Source: Streptomyces sp. SCUT-3
Lineage (GTDB): Bacteria; Actinomycetota; Actinomycetes; Streptomycetales; Streptomycetaceae
Direction of reading: 5' to 3'
DNA length: 64,000 nt
Assembly: GCF_014083985.1 (NCBI RefSeq)
Contig: NZ_CP046907.1
Span: 5,032,501 to 5,096,500, forward strand
Under the pieces are notes generated by a model, which was not told the DNA's origin, made no database searches, and saw nothing but the letters and a program-made list of their open reading frames with translations. Position numbers and translations under genes: made by a program. Of this stretch, positions 29,588 to 38,904 are shown piece by piece. Each line of letters opens with the position of its first letter. Position 1 is the first letter of the stretch.

Positions 29588-29998
29588 TCAGGCCTGCCGG
29601 ATGGAGTCGCCCCGCACGACGATCCTCTCCTCGGCCAGCGGGCGGGTGGCCGGCCCGCCGGCCGGGGCGCCGTCCTCGATGGCGAACCGGCTGCCGTGGC
29701 AGCCGCATTCGATGTGGCCGTCGGCCACCTGGGAGACCAGGCAGCCCTGGTGGGTGCAGATCGCCGAGAACGCCCTGAAGCGGTCCTGCTCCGGCTGGGT
29801 GATCACGATCTTTCTCCCGGGGAGCACCGTGCCGCCGCCCAGCGGGACGTCGGAGGTCCTGGCGATCTCCTCGCCGTCCGCCCCGCCCTGCGCCGCCTCG
29901 GCCGGTCCGCCGCCGTACCCGCTGCACCCCGCGGCCAGCGCCGCGGCCCCCACCGCTGCAGCCGCCACCACCGTCCGTCGTCCCGGTGCGTTCTCCAT
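29588..29998 (-). CDS. Rieske [2Fe-2S] lipoprotein
   Basis: A 136-residue exported Rieske protein. The N-terminus has a twin arginine (GRRTVV), an Ala-rich hydrophobic stretch and a lipobox LAAGC with C25 as the lipidation site, so it is probably a Tat-exported lipoprotein. The cluster ligands are in CTHQGC and, 16 residues later, CGCHGS. Small free-standing Rieske lipoproteins of this kind are common in Streptomyces; the redox partner is unknown. ATG 29998 has GGAGG at 4 nt. It is convergent with rluB. Confidence 0.9.
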   Translation of the reverse strand: MENAPGRRTVVAAAAVGAAALAAGCSGYGGGPAEAAQGGADGEEIARTSDVPLGGGTVLPGRKIVITQPEQDRFRAFSAICTHQGCLVSQVADGHIECGCHGSRFAIEDGAPAGGPATRPLAEERIVVRGDSIRQA

Positions 29999-30177
29999 GT
30001 GACCTCCAAGCCGGCCCGTTCCGTGCGTCGACGCACTGCTTCCGCTCCGCGGGCGTGCGGCCGGGGGCCGGTGCGCCGCGGGGCAGGAGCATCCTCGCCC
30101 CCGGCGCGCCCCGTATGAAGACCCCGGCAGGAAGCCGCGACGGCCGGTTCCGGAAGGACCGGCCCGGCCGGGGCCGC

Positions 30178-30540
30178 TCAGCTCCACAGGGACAGTGCCA
30201 CCGCGTGCCCGTCGGCCTCCCGCTCCACCTCCAGCATCCCGGCGACCGCCGTGCGGTTGATCCGCCCGTACACGTGCGGGAAGAGGGTCCCCTCGGGCAC
30301 GCCCGGGGGCGGGCCGCCCGTGGGCGGCTCCCAGCGGACCCGGGCGTCCAGGGCGTCCTCGTCGATGAGCAGCACCATCAGCGGGCCGACGGCGTCGCGG
30401 TAGAAGGCGTCGGCGACGGCCAGTGCGCTCTCCTCGTCGGGGGAGCAGTGCACGAACCCCTCCTCGGCGAGGGAGCGCGGGGCGTAGGGACGGTCCGGCC
30501 CGACCAGCCAGTCGTCGAGCGGTACCACATGGAAGATCAT
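30178..30540 (-). CDS. DUF952 domain protein
   Basis: A 120-residue protein matching DUF952: it opens with MIFHVVPLDDW, has the conserved GFVHCSPDEES motif, and LMVLLIDEDALDARVRWEPP before FPHVYGRINRTAVAGM. The family is related in fold to ADP-ribosyltransferase-like proteins, but its function is unknown. ATG 30540 is chosen; a TTG two codons upstream at 30546 is possible. It diverges from tyrA. Confidence 0.85.
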   Translation of the reverse strand: MIFHVVPLDDWLVGPDRPYAPRSLAEEGFVHCSPDEESALAVADAFYRDAVGPLMVLLIDEDALDARVRWEPPTGGPPPGVPEGTLFPHVYGRINRTAVAGMLEVEREADGHAVALSLWS

Positions 30541-30728
30541 GGACAACGTTCTACCGAATCGGACGCCCGCCGTCTCGCCCGCCGGTCGCCTGCGGCGCCG
30601 CCGGGGCGGTGCTGGCTAGGCTTGGACACGGGCGCCGACCGCGCCGCGCACGGACGTCGCGCGACGGCCGCACGCCGCACCCGGGCGGCGGACCACCACC
30701 GGAAACGCCAGAGAGGCAGGCACAGCAC

Positions 30729-31814
30729 ATGCGCACCGCCGTCGTCATCGGCACCGGACTGATCGGGACCTCCGCGGCCCTGGCCCTCGCCGGGCGCGGG
30801 GTTACCGTCTACCTCCGGGACCACGACCCCTCCGCGGCGCACACCGCCGCCGCGCTGGGCGCCGGCACCGACCAGGCCCCGCCCGAGCAGGTCGACCTGG
30901 CCGTGGTCGCCGTGCCGCCCGCCCACATCGCCGCCACGGTGGCCGACGCGCAGCGCGCCGGGACGGCCCGCAGCTACCTCGACGTGGGCAGCGTCAAGGG
31001 GGGACCGCGGCGCGACCTGCAGGACCTCGGCTGCGACCTGTCCACCTACATCGGCACCCACCCGATGGCCGGCCGCGAGCGCTCCGGCCCGCTGGCCGCC
31101 ACGGCCGACCTGTTCGAGGGCCGCCCGTGGGTCCTGACCCCGACCCCGGAGACGGGCACCGACACCCTCAACCTCGCCCTGGAACTGGTCTCCCTGTGCC
31201 GGGCGGTGCCGGTGGTCATGGACGCCGACGCCCACGACCGGGCCGTCGCCCTGGTCTCGCACACCCCGCAGCTGCTCGCCAGCCTGGCGGCCGCCAGGCT
31301 GCGGGAGGCTGAGGAGAGCGCGGTGCGGCTGTGCGGCCAGGGCATCCGGGACGTGACCCGGATCGCGGCCTCCGAGCCGGGCATGTGGGTCGACATCCTC
31401 TCCGCCAACCCCGGGCCGGTCGCGGACGTGCTGTCCGCGGTGGCCGCCGACCTCGACGAGACGGTGGCCGCGCTGCGCGCCCTGCAGTCCGCCGACGAGG
31501 ACAAGCGCACCGGCGGCGCGGCCGGCATCGAGGCCGTGCTGAGCCGGGGCAGGGCCGGGCAGGCCCGCATCCCGGGCAAGCACGGCGCCGCTCCGGCCGC
31601 CTACGAGACCGTCGCCGTGCTCATCGGGGACCACCCCGGGGAGCTGGGCCGGCTCTTCGCCGACGCGGGCCGGGCGGGTGTCAACGTCGAGGACGTCGCG
31701 ATCGAGCACGCCACGGGCCAGCAGGCCGGCCTGGTGCAGCTGTCGGTCGCCCCGGCCTCGGTGCCCGTGCTCAGCGCGGCGCTGCGCGAACGCGGCTGGT
31801 CGATCCGGCAGTAG
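30729..31814 (+). CDS. tyrA: Prephenate dehydrogenase
   Basis: A 361-residue enzyme of tyrosine synthesis that oxidatively decarboxylates prephenate with NAD(P). The Rossmann motif VVIGTGLIGTSAALALAGRG is at the N-terminus; LDVGSVKG, GTHPMAGRERSG (with the catalytic His) and SHTPQLLAS are family motifs. The last about 80 residues form an ACT domain (YETVAVLIGDHPGELGRLFADAG), which suggests feedback control by tyrosine. ATG 30729 lies just before the Rossmann fold. It heads the series tyrA-cmk-acyltransferase-der. Confidence 0.93.
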   Translation: MRTAVVIGTGLIGTSAALALAGRGVTVYLRDHDPSAAHTAAALGAGTDQAPPEQVDLAVVAVPPAHIAATVADAQRAGTARSYLDVGSVKGGPRRDLQDLGCDLSTYIGTHPMAGRERSGPLAATADLFEGRPWVLTPTPETGTDTLNLALELVSLCRAVPVVMDADAHDRAVALVSHTPQLLASLAAARLREAEESAVRLCGQGIRDVTRIAASEPGMWVDILSANPGPVADVLSAVAADLDETVAALRALQSADEDKRTGGAAGIEAVLSRGRAGQARIPGKHGAAPAAYETVAVLIGDHPGELGRLFADAGRAGVNVEDVAIEHATGQQAGLVQLSVAPASVPVLSAALRERGWSIRQ

Positions 31815-31825
31815 ACGGTGCTCGG

Positions 31826-31847
31826 CGGCGGCCCCCCGGGGCCGCCG
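31826..31847 (+). terminator. Short hairpin between tyrA and cmk
   Basis: A 10-bp palindromic stem (31826-31835 against 31838-31847) 12 nt after the tyrA stop. No U-tract; it may only weaken read-through. Confidence 0.4.
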
Positions 31848-31969
31848 GGCGGGCCCGGGGGCCGGGGCGGCCGGCGTTTCGGGGGGCGGGCCGGTTACCA
31901 GTAATCTAGGGGCGAGGCGGCGTGTCGCCTCCATCCGCCGTGCCCTGAAGACGAGGAAGGCCATTCACT

Positions 31970-32656
31970 GTGGAAACTGTTGTCGTCGCGATCGACGGCC
32001 CCTCCGGCACGGGCAAGTCCAGCACGTCCAGGGCGGTGGCGGCCAAGCTCGGCCTGCGCTACCTGGACACCGGCGCCCAGTACCGGGCGATCACCTGGTG
32101 GATGCTGGACAACGGCATCGACGTCGACGACGCGGAGGCCGTGGCCGACGCGGCGCGCAAGCCCGGGATCGTCTCGGGCACCGACCCGTCCGCGCCGACC
32201 ATCACCGTGGACGGCACGGACGTCTCCGGCCCGATCCGCACCCGGCAGGTGACCTCCGCGGTCAGCGCGGTCAGCGCGGTGCCCGAGGTGCGCGCCCGCA
32301 TGGTCGAGCTGCAGCGCGCGGCGGCTGCCGAGGGCGGCATCGTCGTGGAGGGCCGCGACATCGGCACCACCGTCCTGCCGGACGCCACCGTGAAGATCTT
32401 CCTCACCGCCTCCCCCGAGGCCCGTGCCGCGCGGCGCAGCGGGGAGCTCAGGGGCAAGGAGGCGGTGAGCCTGGAGGCCACCCGCGAGGCCCTGGTCAAG
32501 CGGGACGCCGCCGACTCCGGCCGCAAGACCTCGCCTATGGCCAAGGCCGACGACGCCGTGGAGGTCGACACCACGGAGCTGACCCTGGAGCAGGTCGTGG
32601 AGTGCGTCATAACCCTGGTCGAGGAGAAGGCCGGGCAGAAGCAGGCGGTGCGGTGA
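31970..32656 (+). CDS. cmk: Cytidylate kinase
   Basis: A 228-residue (d)CMP kinase. The P-loop is IDGPSGTGKSS at residues 8-18; LRYLDTGAQYRAITW is the CMP-binding signature, and GGIVVEGRDIGTTVLPDATVKIFLTASPEARA carries the LID region. GTG 31970 starts the usual VVVAIDGPSG N-terminus. The stop overlaps the next start (GTGA), so cmk and the acyltransferase are coupled. A TAATCT at 31902 could be a -10 box, without a clear -35. Confidence 0.95.
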   Translation: METVVVAIDGPSGTGKSSTSRAVAAKLGLRYLDTGAQYRAITWWMLDNGIDVDDAEAVADAARKPGIVSGTDPSAPTITVDGTDVSGPIRTRQVTSAVSAVSAVPEVRARMVELQRAAAAEGGIVVEGRDIGTTVLPDATVKIFLTASPEARAARRSGELRGKEAVSLEATREALVKRDAADSGRKTSPMAKADDAVEVDTTELTLEQVVECVITLVEEKAGQKQAVR

Positions 32657-33336
32657 CCGCGGTCTCCACCTCGGCCTCCGCCCCGGCGCCGGCCGGCGTG
32701 CCGGGCGCACGCGGCGCGGCGGTCGGCCGGGGGATCGGCATCGGCCTGATGAACGGCCTGTGGCGTCCCCGCGTGCTGGGCGCCTGGAAGGTCCCGGCCT
32801 CCGGACCGGTCATACTGGCGGTCAACCACTCCCACGTCGTCGACGGGCCGATGATCATCGGCACCTCCCCGCGGCCGGTGCACTTCCTGGTCAAGAAGGA
32901 GGCCTTCACCGGCCCGCTGGACCCGTTCCTGCGCGGCATCGGCCAGATCGCGGTGGACCGGGGGAGCACCGACCGCGCCGCGGTCACCGGCGCGCTCGGC
33001 GTGCTGGAGCGCGGCGGCGTGCTGGGGATCTTCCCCGAGGGGACCAGGGGGCAGGGCGACTTCGCCAGCCTGCGCGCGGGGCTGGCCTACTTCGCGCTCC
33101 GCAGCGGCGCGCCGGTCGTGCCGGTCGCGGTGCTGGGCACCACGGGGGAGGGGCGGCTGGTCCGCGGCCTGCCCCCGCTGAGGACCCGCGTCGACGTGGT
33201 CTTCGGGGACCCCTTCGAGGCCGGGGACGGCAGCGGACGCCGCACCCGCACGGCGCTGGACGCCGCGACCGTGCGCATCCAGGAGCGGCTGACCGCCCAC
33301 CTGGACCACTCCAGGCGCGTCACCGGACGCACCTGA
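32653..33336 (+). CDS. 1-acyl-glycerol-3-phosphate acyltransferase (PlsC-like)
   Basis: A 227-residue membrane-associated lysophospholipid acyltransferase. The catalytic HX4D motif is NHSHVVDGP; the substrate-binding motif is [19 protein letters not shown] follows. A hydrophobic segment near [17 protein letters not shown] may dip into the membrane. The family transfers acyl groups to lysophosphatidic acid or related lipids. It begins in a 4-nt overlap with cmk and is followed by der after 46 bp, a gene order conserved in actinobacteria. Confidence 0.9.
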   Translation: MTAVSTSASAPAPAGVPGARGAAVGRGIGIGLMNGLWRPRVLGAWKVPASGPVILAVNHSHVVDGPMIIGTSPRPVHFLVKKEAFTGPLDPFLRGIGQIAVDRGSTDRAAVTGALGVLERGGVLGIFPEGTRGQGDFASLRAGLAYFALRSGAPVVPVAVLGTTGEGRLVRGLPPLRTRVDVVFGDPFEAGDGSGRRTRTALDAATVRIQERLTAHLDHSRRVTGRT

Positions 33337-33382
33337 CGACCGGGCCCCACGGCCCACCGAACGCATGGACGAGGAAGACTTC

Positions 33383-34843
33383 ATGAGCAACGAGATCGAG
33401 TTCGGCGACGGCGCCGGGGAGTTCGGTGACGCCGCCGAGTACGCGGAGTTCATGGAGCTCGCGGAGCAGGAGGGCTTCGCCCCCGAGGAGATCGAGGGCG
33501 AACTGTCGGCGGCGGGCCACGGCCCGCTGCCGGTGCTCGCCGTGGTCGGCCGTCCCAACGTGGGCAAGTCGACCCTGGTCAACCGCATCCTGGGCCGCCG
33601 CGAGGCCGTCGTCGAGGACCGTCCCGGCGTCACCCGGGACCGGGTGACCTACGAGGCCGACTGGAACGGCCGCCGCTTCAAGCTCGTCGACACCGGCGGC
33701 TGGGAGCAGGACGTGCTCGGCATCGACGCGGCGGTCGCCGCCCAGGCCGAGTTCGCCATCGACGCCGCCGACGCGGTCGTCCTCGTGGTCGACGCCACCG
33801 TCGGCGCCACCGACACCGACGAGGCCGTCGTCAAGCTGCTGCGCCGCTCCGGCAAGCCCGTGGTGCTGTGCGCCAACAAGGTCGACGGGCCGTCCGGCGA
33901 GGCGGACGCCGCCGCCCTGTGGAACCTGGGCCTGGGCGAGCCCCACCCGGTCTCCGCCCTGCACGGCCGCGGCACCGGCGACCTGCTGGACGCGGTCCTC
34001 GACGCGCTGCCCGAGGCGCCGGCCCAGACCTTCGGGCAGGGCACCGGCGGGCCGCGCCGGATCGCGCTGATCGGCCGCCCCAACGTGGGCAAGTCGAGCC
34101 TGCTGAACAAGGTCGCGGGCGAGGACCGGGTGGTCGTCGACCCGCTGGCCGGCACCACCCGGGACCCGGTCGACGAGCTGATCGAACTCGGCGGCAAGAC
34201 CTGGAAGTTCGTGGACACCGCGGGCATCCGCCGTCGCGTCCACCTCCAGGAGGGGGCCGACTACTACGCCTCCCTGCGCACCGCCGCGGCCGTGGAGAAG
34301 GCCGAGGTCGCCGTCGTGCTGATCGACGCGAGCGAGAGCATCAGCGTGCAGGACACCCGGATCATCAGCATGGCCGTCGACGCCGGCCGGGCCGTGGTGA
34401 TCGCCTACAACAAGTGGGACCAGCTCGACGAGGAGCGCCGCTTCTACCTCGAGCGCGAGATCGAGCAGGACCTGGTGCAGGTCCAGTGGGCCCCGCGGGT
34501 CAATGTCTCGGCGATGACCGGGCGGCACGTGGAGAAGCTGGTGCCGGCCATCGAGACGGCGCTGGCCGGCTGGGAGACCCGGGTGCCCACCGGGCGGCTG
34601 AACTCCTTCCTCGGCGAGCTGGTCGCGGCCCACCCGCACCCGATCAGGGGCGGCAAGCAGCCCCGCATCCTCTTCGGCACGCAGGCCGGTACGCGTCCCC
34701 CGCGGTTCGTGCTCTTCGCCTCGGGCTTCCTCGAGGCGGGCTACCGCCGCTTCATCGAGCGGCGGCTGCGCGAGGAGTTCGGCTTCGAGGGCACGCCGAT
34801 CCAGGTGTCGGTGCGGGTGCGCGAGAAGCGCCGCCGCAAGTAG
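33383..34843 (+). CDS. der: Ribosome-associated GTPase Der (EngA)
   Basis: A 486-residue protein with two tandem GTPase domains: the first P-loop is in [11 protein letters not shown], the second in [12 protein letters not shown]3 motifs are DTGGWE and DTAGIR, and G4 motifs are NKVD and NKWD. The C-terminal KH-like domain ends with [15 protein letters not shown]. Der acts in 50S subunit assembly. An acidic N-terminal extension of about 50 residues is typical of streptomycetes. ATG 33383 follows GAGGAAG, while the ATG at 33365 lacks a binding site. Confidence 0.95.
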   Translation: MSNEIEFGDGAGEFGDAAEYAEFMELAEQEGFAPEEIEGELSAAGHGPLPVLAVVGRPNVGKSTLVNRILGRREAVVEDRPGVTRDRVTYEADWNGRRFKLVDTGGWEQDVLGIDAAVAAQAEFAIDAADAVVLVVDATVGATDTDEAVVKLLRRSGKPVVLCANKVDGPSGEADAAALWNLGLGEPHPVSALHGRGTGDLLDAVLDALPEAPAQTFGQGTGGPRRIALIGRPNVGKSSLLNKVAGEDRVVVDPLAGTTRDPVDELIELGGKTWKFVDTAGIRRRVHLQEGADYYASLRTAAAVEKAEVAVVLIDASESISVQDTRIISMAVDAGRAVVIAYNKWDQLDEERRFYLEREIEQDLVQVQWAPRVNVSAMTGRHVEKLVPAIETALAGWETRVPTGRLNSFLGELVAAHPHPIRGGKQPRILFGTQAGTRPPRFVLFASGFLEAGYRRFIERRLREEFGFEGTPIQVSVRVREKRRRK

Positions 34844-34885
34844 CGCGCCGGTCCCCCGCCCGGGGGCCGCGGGCGCCCGGGGCCG

Positions 34886-35206
34886 CTACAGGCCGCGGGG
34901 GCGGTCCTCGGGGGGCGCCTGGTTCGGCAGCGGCCGCCCGCCGGGCGGCAGCGCGGGCAGTCCGCCGCGGTGCCGCCCCGCGGGCGGCGGGGCCGGCCGC
35001 TCGGCCGGGTCGCCCCGGAAGCCGTCGAACCGCAGCTCCTCCTCGCCGCTGCGGTCGCCGGGGAGCGTCCTGAACAGCCGCTGGTACTCGGAGTACAGCG
35101 CGTCGTAGATGGGCGTGCCCGACGCGCCGGGCGGCTCGCGGGACGGCCGCATGGCCGGGATCCGGCGCGGATACGGGGAGCGGGAGGGCAGGTCGAAGGA
35201 GTGCAC
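34886..35206 (-). CDS. Hypothetical protein with YDALYSEYQRLFR motif
   Basis: A 106-residue protein. The only ordered part is PIYDALYSEYQRLFRTLPGD with RSGEEELRFDGF after it, which resembles a short conserved streptomycete protein found beside der, recalled from similar gene order. The rest is Pro/Arg/Gly-rich and looks disordered. GTG 35206 is a tentative start; ATG 35152 would remove 18 residues. It converges on der with 42 bp between stops. Function unknown. Confidence 0.55.
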   Translation of the reverse strand: MHSFDLPSRSPYPRRIPAMRPSREPPGASGTPIYDALYSEYQRLFRTLPGDRSGEEELRFDGFRGDPAERPAPPPAGRHRGGLPALPPGGRPLPNQAPPEDRPRGL

Positions 35207-35411
35207 GCCCGGTCCAACGAGCGCTTCCGGCCGCGGGATGCGGGTCGGCGGGGGATTGACCGGGACATTCGGCCCGATCGCGGCATCCGCGCCGTGCGGC
35301 GCGGGCGGCCCCGGGCACGGCGGAGCGCCCGGAGCGACCGCAGGGCGGCTGCTCCGGGCGCGTTCGCCCCGGCCGGGCGGAGGAGGGGCCGGCCGGGCGG
35401 GCGCCGGGCGG

Positions 35412-36254
35412 TCAGGTACCCGCCAGCGGCACCACGGCACCGAGCAGCAGGCCGTGCGCGGCGGCCCGGTCGAGCGCCTCGCGCATCAGGTCCTCGCGGG
35501 GCTGGCTGCCCACCGCGCCGACCGGGGCGGCGTACAGGTGCACCCGGTTGTGGCGGTTGACCGCGGCACGCCAGTCGGCGGTGACCTGCAGGGGCTGGTG
35601 CGCCTGCCACCAGGCGACCGGCGCGGAGCCGTTCGGGCCGGGGCGCAGGATGGCGTGCAGCTGTCCCATCGCCATGAGCACCGACCACGACGACAGCCGC
35701 GCGGGCGGCCGGTTGACATCGGTGACCTGCCCGAAGCCCTCCTCCAGGAGGAGTTGCAGGAACTCGTCGCCGCGGGTGCCGTCGCCGCCGGGCCGGCTGA
35801 CCGGGGTGGTCGGCTCCACCACCAGGGCCGGTTCGGGGACGTCGGCGCACAGCACCAGTCCGCAGGTGACCGACAGCACGGCCTGGTTCCGGGCGGGGCC
35901 CGGGGCCCCGGCGGGGGCGGCGTACCGGGGCTCCTGCGCGGGGACGCCGGCCGGTGCCGCGCCGGGCCCGGGCGCGCCGGGCCCGGCGGCGTTCTGCACC
36001 GCCCCCCGCAGCTGCTCCTCCGAGACCGGCACCACCTGCGAGGGGACGCACGTGGCGTGCGCGAAGGCGAGGACTGCGGTCTCCTGCCCGACGAACAGCA
36101 CGGTGCTGGTGGGCATCAGGCCGGTGTCGCCGGGGGTGCGGCACGACGTGCAGTCGTATCCGCCGGGCGCGCCGACGCCGTTCAGGAGGCGGTCGGCCTC
36201 CTCGTCACCGATCTCGGCGCGTACCTCGTCGCTGACGTCGAGCATGAGGGGCAC
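35412..36254 (-). CDS. Conserved protein of unknown function with a CxxC motif
   Basis: A 280-residue protein opening with PLMLDVSDEVRAEIGDEEADRLLN, then YDCTSCRTPGD, whose two cysteines (CTSC) may bind metal. The next block TVLFVGQETAVLAFAHATCVPSQVV is beta-rich; a Pro/Gly/Ala linker follows, and the C-terminal half (WSVLMAMGQLHAILRPGP, NRVHLYAAPVG) is ordered. No signal peptide. GTG 36254 has GGAG 8 nt upstream; ATG 36245 is an in-frame alternative. I recognise it as conserved in Streptomyces near der but know of no assigned function. Confidence 0.75.
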   Translation of the reverse strand: MPLMLDVSDEVRAEIGDEEADRLLNGVGAPGGYDCTSCRTPGDTGLMPTSTVLFVGQETAVLAFAHATCVPSQVVPVSEEQLRGAVQNAAGPGAPGPGAAPAGVPAQEPRYAAPAGAPGPARNQAVLSVTCGLVLCADVPEPALVVEPTTPVSRPGGDGTRGDEFLQLLLEEGFGQVTDVNRPPARLSSWSVLMAMGQLHAILRPGPNGSAPVAWWQAHQPLQVTADWRAAVNRHNRVHLYAAPVGAVGSQPREDLMREALDRAAAHGLLLGAVVPLAGT

Positions 36255-36751
36255 GGGAGGGTCTCCTTGGTTCACTGCGTCCGCCGGGCGGTCCCGGTTC
36301 GCCCGTTCAAACGGGGTACCCGGGCCCCGGGTCACGCCTCCCGCGCCGACCCGCCGGGGAACGGTCCGGAAGAAGCCGAAACCCGCAGTGCCGTGTTCCC
36401 GTACGGCCGGAGATCGTTCTTTTCCGTTCAGGAAGCGACTTCCCGGGCAGGTGGAACGGAGCCCGGTCGACCTGCGGTCTGCCCGGCAATACGGTGAAAT
36501 GTCCGCTGTCGCCGAGTGGCGGAGCCGTTCGACGGCACGCACGGTGGACAGTGGCCCCGGACAGGTGTGACCCCCGGCGTCGTCGAAAGGTTGCCCGAAG
36601 TTCGCTTCCGATTTCCCAACACCTCTGGAACAAGCCTGTGACAACAGGCCAACCCGGCCCAACCCGGACCGTTCGCCGCCGGTCCCACCCGGTGCAAGGC
36701 GGACCCGAGGGCCCGCGTCAGGTACCGGATCCCAAGGAAAAACGGGGCAGG
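36255..36751. other. Divergent intergenic region before the GT4 gene
   Basis: About 500 bp between divergent genes. It is less GC-rich than coding sequence and includes TTCTTTTCCGTTCAGGAAG near 36418 and the direct repeat CCAACCCGG / CCAACCCGG near 36652-36670. A short ACCCGGG-C-CCCGGGT hairpin lies near 36318. No open frame here resembles a protein, and no RNA gene was recognised. An AAGGA at 36734 is the likely ribosome site of the glycosyltransferase. Confidence 0.45.
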
Positions 36752-38011
36752 ATGCATATCTCATTCCTGATTCACAACGGCTACGGGATCGGCGGGACGA
36801 TCCGTACGACGTTCACGCTCGCCCGGACGCTCGCGGAGCACCACGACGTCGAGATCGTGTCGGTCTTCCGGCACCGGGACACCCCGGTGTTCGACCTCGG
36901 CCCCGGGGTGCGCCTGCGGCACCTGGTCGACATGCGCAAGGGCACACCCGGGTACGAGGGCGACGACCCCGCCCACCGGCGGCCGTCCAGGGTCTTCCCG
37001 GTCGACGACAACCGCTACCCGCAGTACAGCGCCCTGACCGACGAGCGGATCGGGCGCTTCCTGAAGTCCCTGGACTCGGACGTGGTCGTCGGCACCCGGC
37101 CCGGACTCAACGTGCACATCGCCCTGCAGTGCCCGAGCCGGGTCGTGCGGGTGGCGCAGGAGCACCTGACCCTGGACGTCCACCCGCCGATGCTGAACCT
37201 GCGGCTGCGCAGCCTCTACCCGAGGATGGACGCGCTCACCACCGTCACCGAGGCCGACGCCGAGGCGTACCGGCGCAGGATGCGCCTGCCCGGCGTGCGG
37301 ATCGAGGCCGTGCCCAACGGCGTCCCCGAGCCGGGGATCGCACCGGGCGACGGCACCGGCAGGTACGTCGTCGCCGCCGGCCGCCTGGCGCCGGTCAAGC
37401 GCTACGACATGCTGGTCACGGCCTTCGGGAAGGTCGTGCGCGAGCGCCCCGACTGGAAGCTGCGGATCTACGGCGGGGGCGAGCAGAAGGAGAGGCTGCG
37501 CTCCCTCATCGACCGGTCCGGGCTGTACAACCACGTCTACCTGATGGGGCCGGCCGCCCCGCTGGAGGCGGAGTGGGTCAAGGGCTCGATCGCCGCGGTC
37601 ACCTCCAGCCTGGAGTCGTTCGGCATGACGATCGTGGAGGCCATGCGCTGCGGCCTGCCCGTGGTCAGCACGGCCTGCCCGCACGGACCGCGGGAGATCA
37701 TCCGGGACGGGGTCGACGGCCGCCTCGTCCCGCCCGGCGACGCCGACGCCATGGCGTCGGCGCTGCTGGAACTGATCAACGACGACGTCCTGCGCCGCCG
37801 CATGGGCCGGGCCGCGCTGAGCAGCTCGGCCCGGTTCGACCCGGGCGAGATCGCGGCGCGCTACGAGGACCTGTTCGACGACCTGGTGCGCGGCCACCGC
37901 GGGGCCGGCGGCGTCCTGCGCTCCCTGGGCCGGGAGACCCGGGGACGGCTGCTCAGCGGCGCCTACACGGTCACCGACACCGCACGTCGCGTGAAGAGGA
38001 GCATCGCCTGA
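36752..38011 (+). CDS. Glycosyltransferase family 4
   Basis: A 419-residue GT-B enzyme. The N-terminal domain begins MHISFLIHNGYGIGGTIRTTF and holds DVVVGTRPGLNVHIALQ and VRVAQEHL; the C-terminal domain holds YVVAAGRLAPVKRYDMLVTAF, WKLRIYGGGEQKERL and the sugar-nucleotide motif SSLESFGMTIVEAMRCGLPVV, with the E-x7-E pair. The layout is that of enzymes adding sugars to wall polymers or glycolipids; the substrate is unknown. Its stop overlaps the start of the next gene by 1 nt (TGATG), so the two form a coupled pair. Confidence 0.88.
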   Translation: MHISFLIHNGYGIGGTIRTTFTLARTLAEHHDVEIVSVFRHRDTPVFDLGPGVRLRHLVDMRKGTPGYEGDDPAHRRPSRVFPVDDNRYPQYSALTDERIGRFLKSLDSDVVVGTRPGLNVHIALQCPSRVVRVAQEHLTLDVHPPMLNLRLRSLYPRMDALTTVTEADAEAYRRRMRLPGVRIEAVPNGVPEPGIAPGDGTGRYVVAAGRLAPVKRYDMLVTAFGKVVRERPDWKLRIYGGGEQKERLRSLIDRSGLYNHVYLMGPAAPLEAEWVKGSIAAVTSSLESFGMTIVEAMRCGLPVVSTACPHGPREIIRDGVDGRLVPPGDADAMASALLELINDDVLRRRMGRAALSSSARFDPGEIAARYEDLFDDLVRGHRGAGGVLRSLGRETRGRLLSGAYTVTDTARRVKRSIA

Positions 38012-38904
38012 TGGCCACCGAGCAGAGCACCGGACGCCCGGCACCGGCCGCCCCCGCCGACGGCCGGGGGGACCGGGCCGCACGCGGCCCGCGGGCCGAC
38101 TGCACCGTCGACCGCTCCGGCGACCTGGCCGTCCGCGTCGTCCTGCCGGGCGCCGCCGCCGGCGCGCGGTTACTGCTGCGCAGGCGCGGCGACGAGCAGG
38201 AGGTGCGCGTCCCGCTGGAGCCGGCCGCCCCCGGGGACGGCGACGTGCTGCGCGCGGTCCTGCCGGCCGCCGTCCGGCTGGCCGAGGGCCGCTGGGACGC
38301 CTACGCGCTGCCCGCCCCCGGCGCCGGACGGCTGCGGCTGGCCCCCGGCCTGAACGACCTGCGCGCCCTGGTCGACCAGGAGCGGGACCCGGGGGTGAGC
38401 CCGGTCGCGGTGCGCATCCCCTACGCGACCAAGCACGCGAACCTGTCGGTCCGCGCCTGGCTGCGCCCGGCCCACGCCGAGGTGGAGGAGCTGCTGGTCA
38501 CCGGCGCGGGGACCGCCGTGCAGGCCCGGCTGCTGGGCGCGCGGCTGTCCGACGACGCCGTCGTGGAGGCCCGCTGCCGGCAGGACCCCCGGCAGGTCCG
38601 CCAGGCCCCGGCCCGCAGGGCGGGGGCGGGGGAGGAGGACCGCTTCACCTTCACGGTCCCCCACCGGGAACTGGCCGCGGCCCGGTCCGGCACGCACGAC
38701 ACCTGGGACCTGTGGCTGCTCCCCGCCCCCGGAGCCGGGGCGGTGCGCGTCGGTCGCCTCCTGGACGACGTGCCGGACCGGAAGAAAATCTTCACCTATC
38801 CGGCGGACTCCCTGGACACCCCGCGCGGGCGGGTCCGCGTCCAGCCGTACTACACGGCCGACAACGACCTGTCCGTCACGGTGTCGGACCTTCCGGCACC
38901 TTAA
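38011..38904 (+). CDS. Unknown beta-rich protein with a TTA codon, coupled to GT4
   Basis: A 297-residue protein without signal peptide or membrane segment. It appears to have two beta-rich repeats: CTVDRSGDLAVRVVLPG and, later, IPYATKHANLSVRAWLRP, each followed by strand-like blocks and a WDAYALP / WDLWLLP motif. The C-terminus is KKIFTYPADSLDT and YYTADNDLSVTVSDLP. Residue 54 is coded by TTA (38170-38172), the only TTA noticed in a gene of this window; in Streptomyces such codons make translation depend on the bldA tRNA. Tight coupling to the glycosyltransferase suggests a role in the same polymer pathway. The stop is shared with the GH89 gene as TTAA. No function assigned. Confidence 0.75.
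   Translation: MATEQSTGRPAPAAPADGRGDRAARGPRADCTVDRSGDLAVRVVLPGAAAGARLLLRRRGDEQEVRVPLEPAAPGDGDVLRAVLPAAVRLAEGRWDAYALPAPGAGRLRLAPGLNDLRALVDQERDPGVSPVAVRIPYATKHANLSVRAWLRPAHAEVEELLVTGAGTAVQARLLGARLSDDAVVEARCRQDPRQVRQAPARRAGAGEEDRFTFTVPHRELAAARSGTHDTWDLWLLPAPGAGAVRVGRLLDDVPDRKKIFTYPADSLDTPRGRVRVQPYYTADNDLSVTVSDLPAP
38901..38904. other. TTAA stop shared by two convergent genes
   Basis: The palindrome TTAA gives TAA to the plus-strand gene (38902-38904) and TAA to the minus-strand GH89 gene (38903-38901). The two coding regions therefore overlap tail to tail and no terminator can lie between them. Confidence 0.95.
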
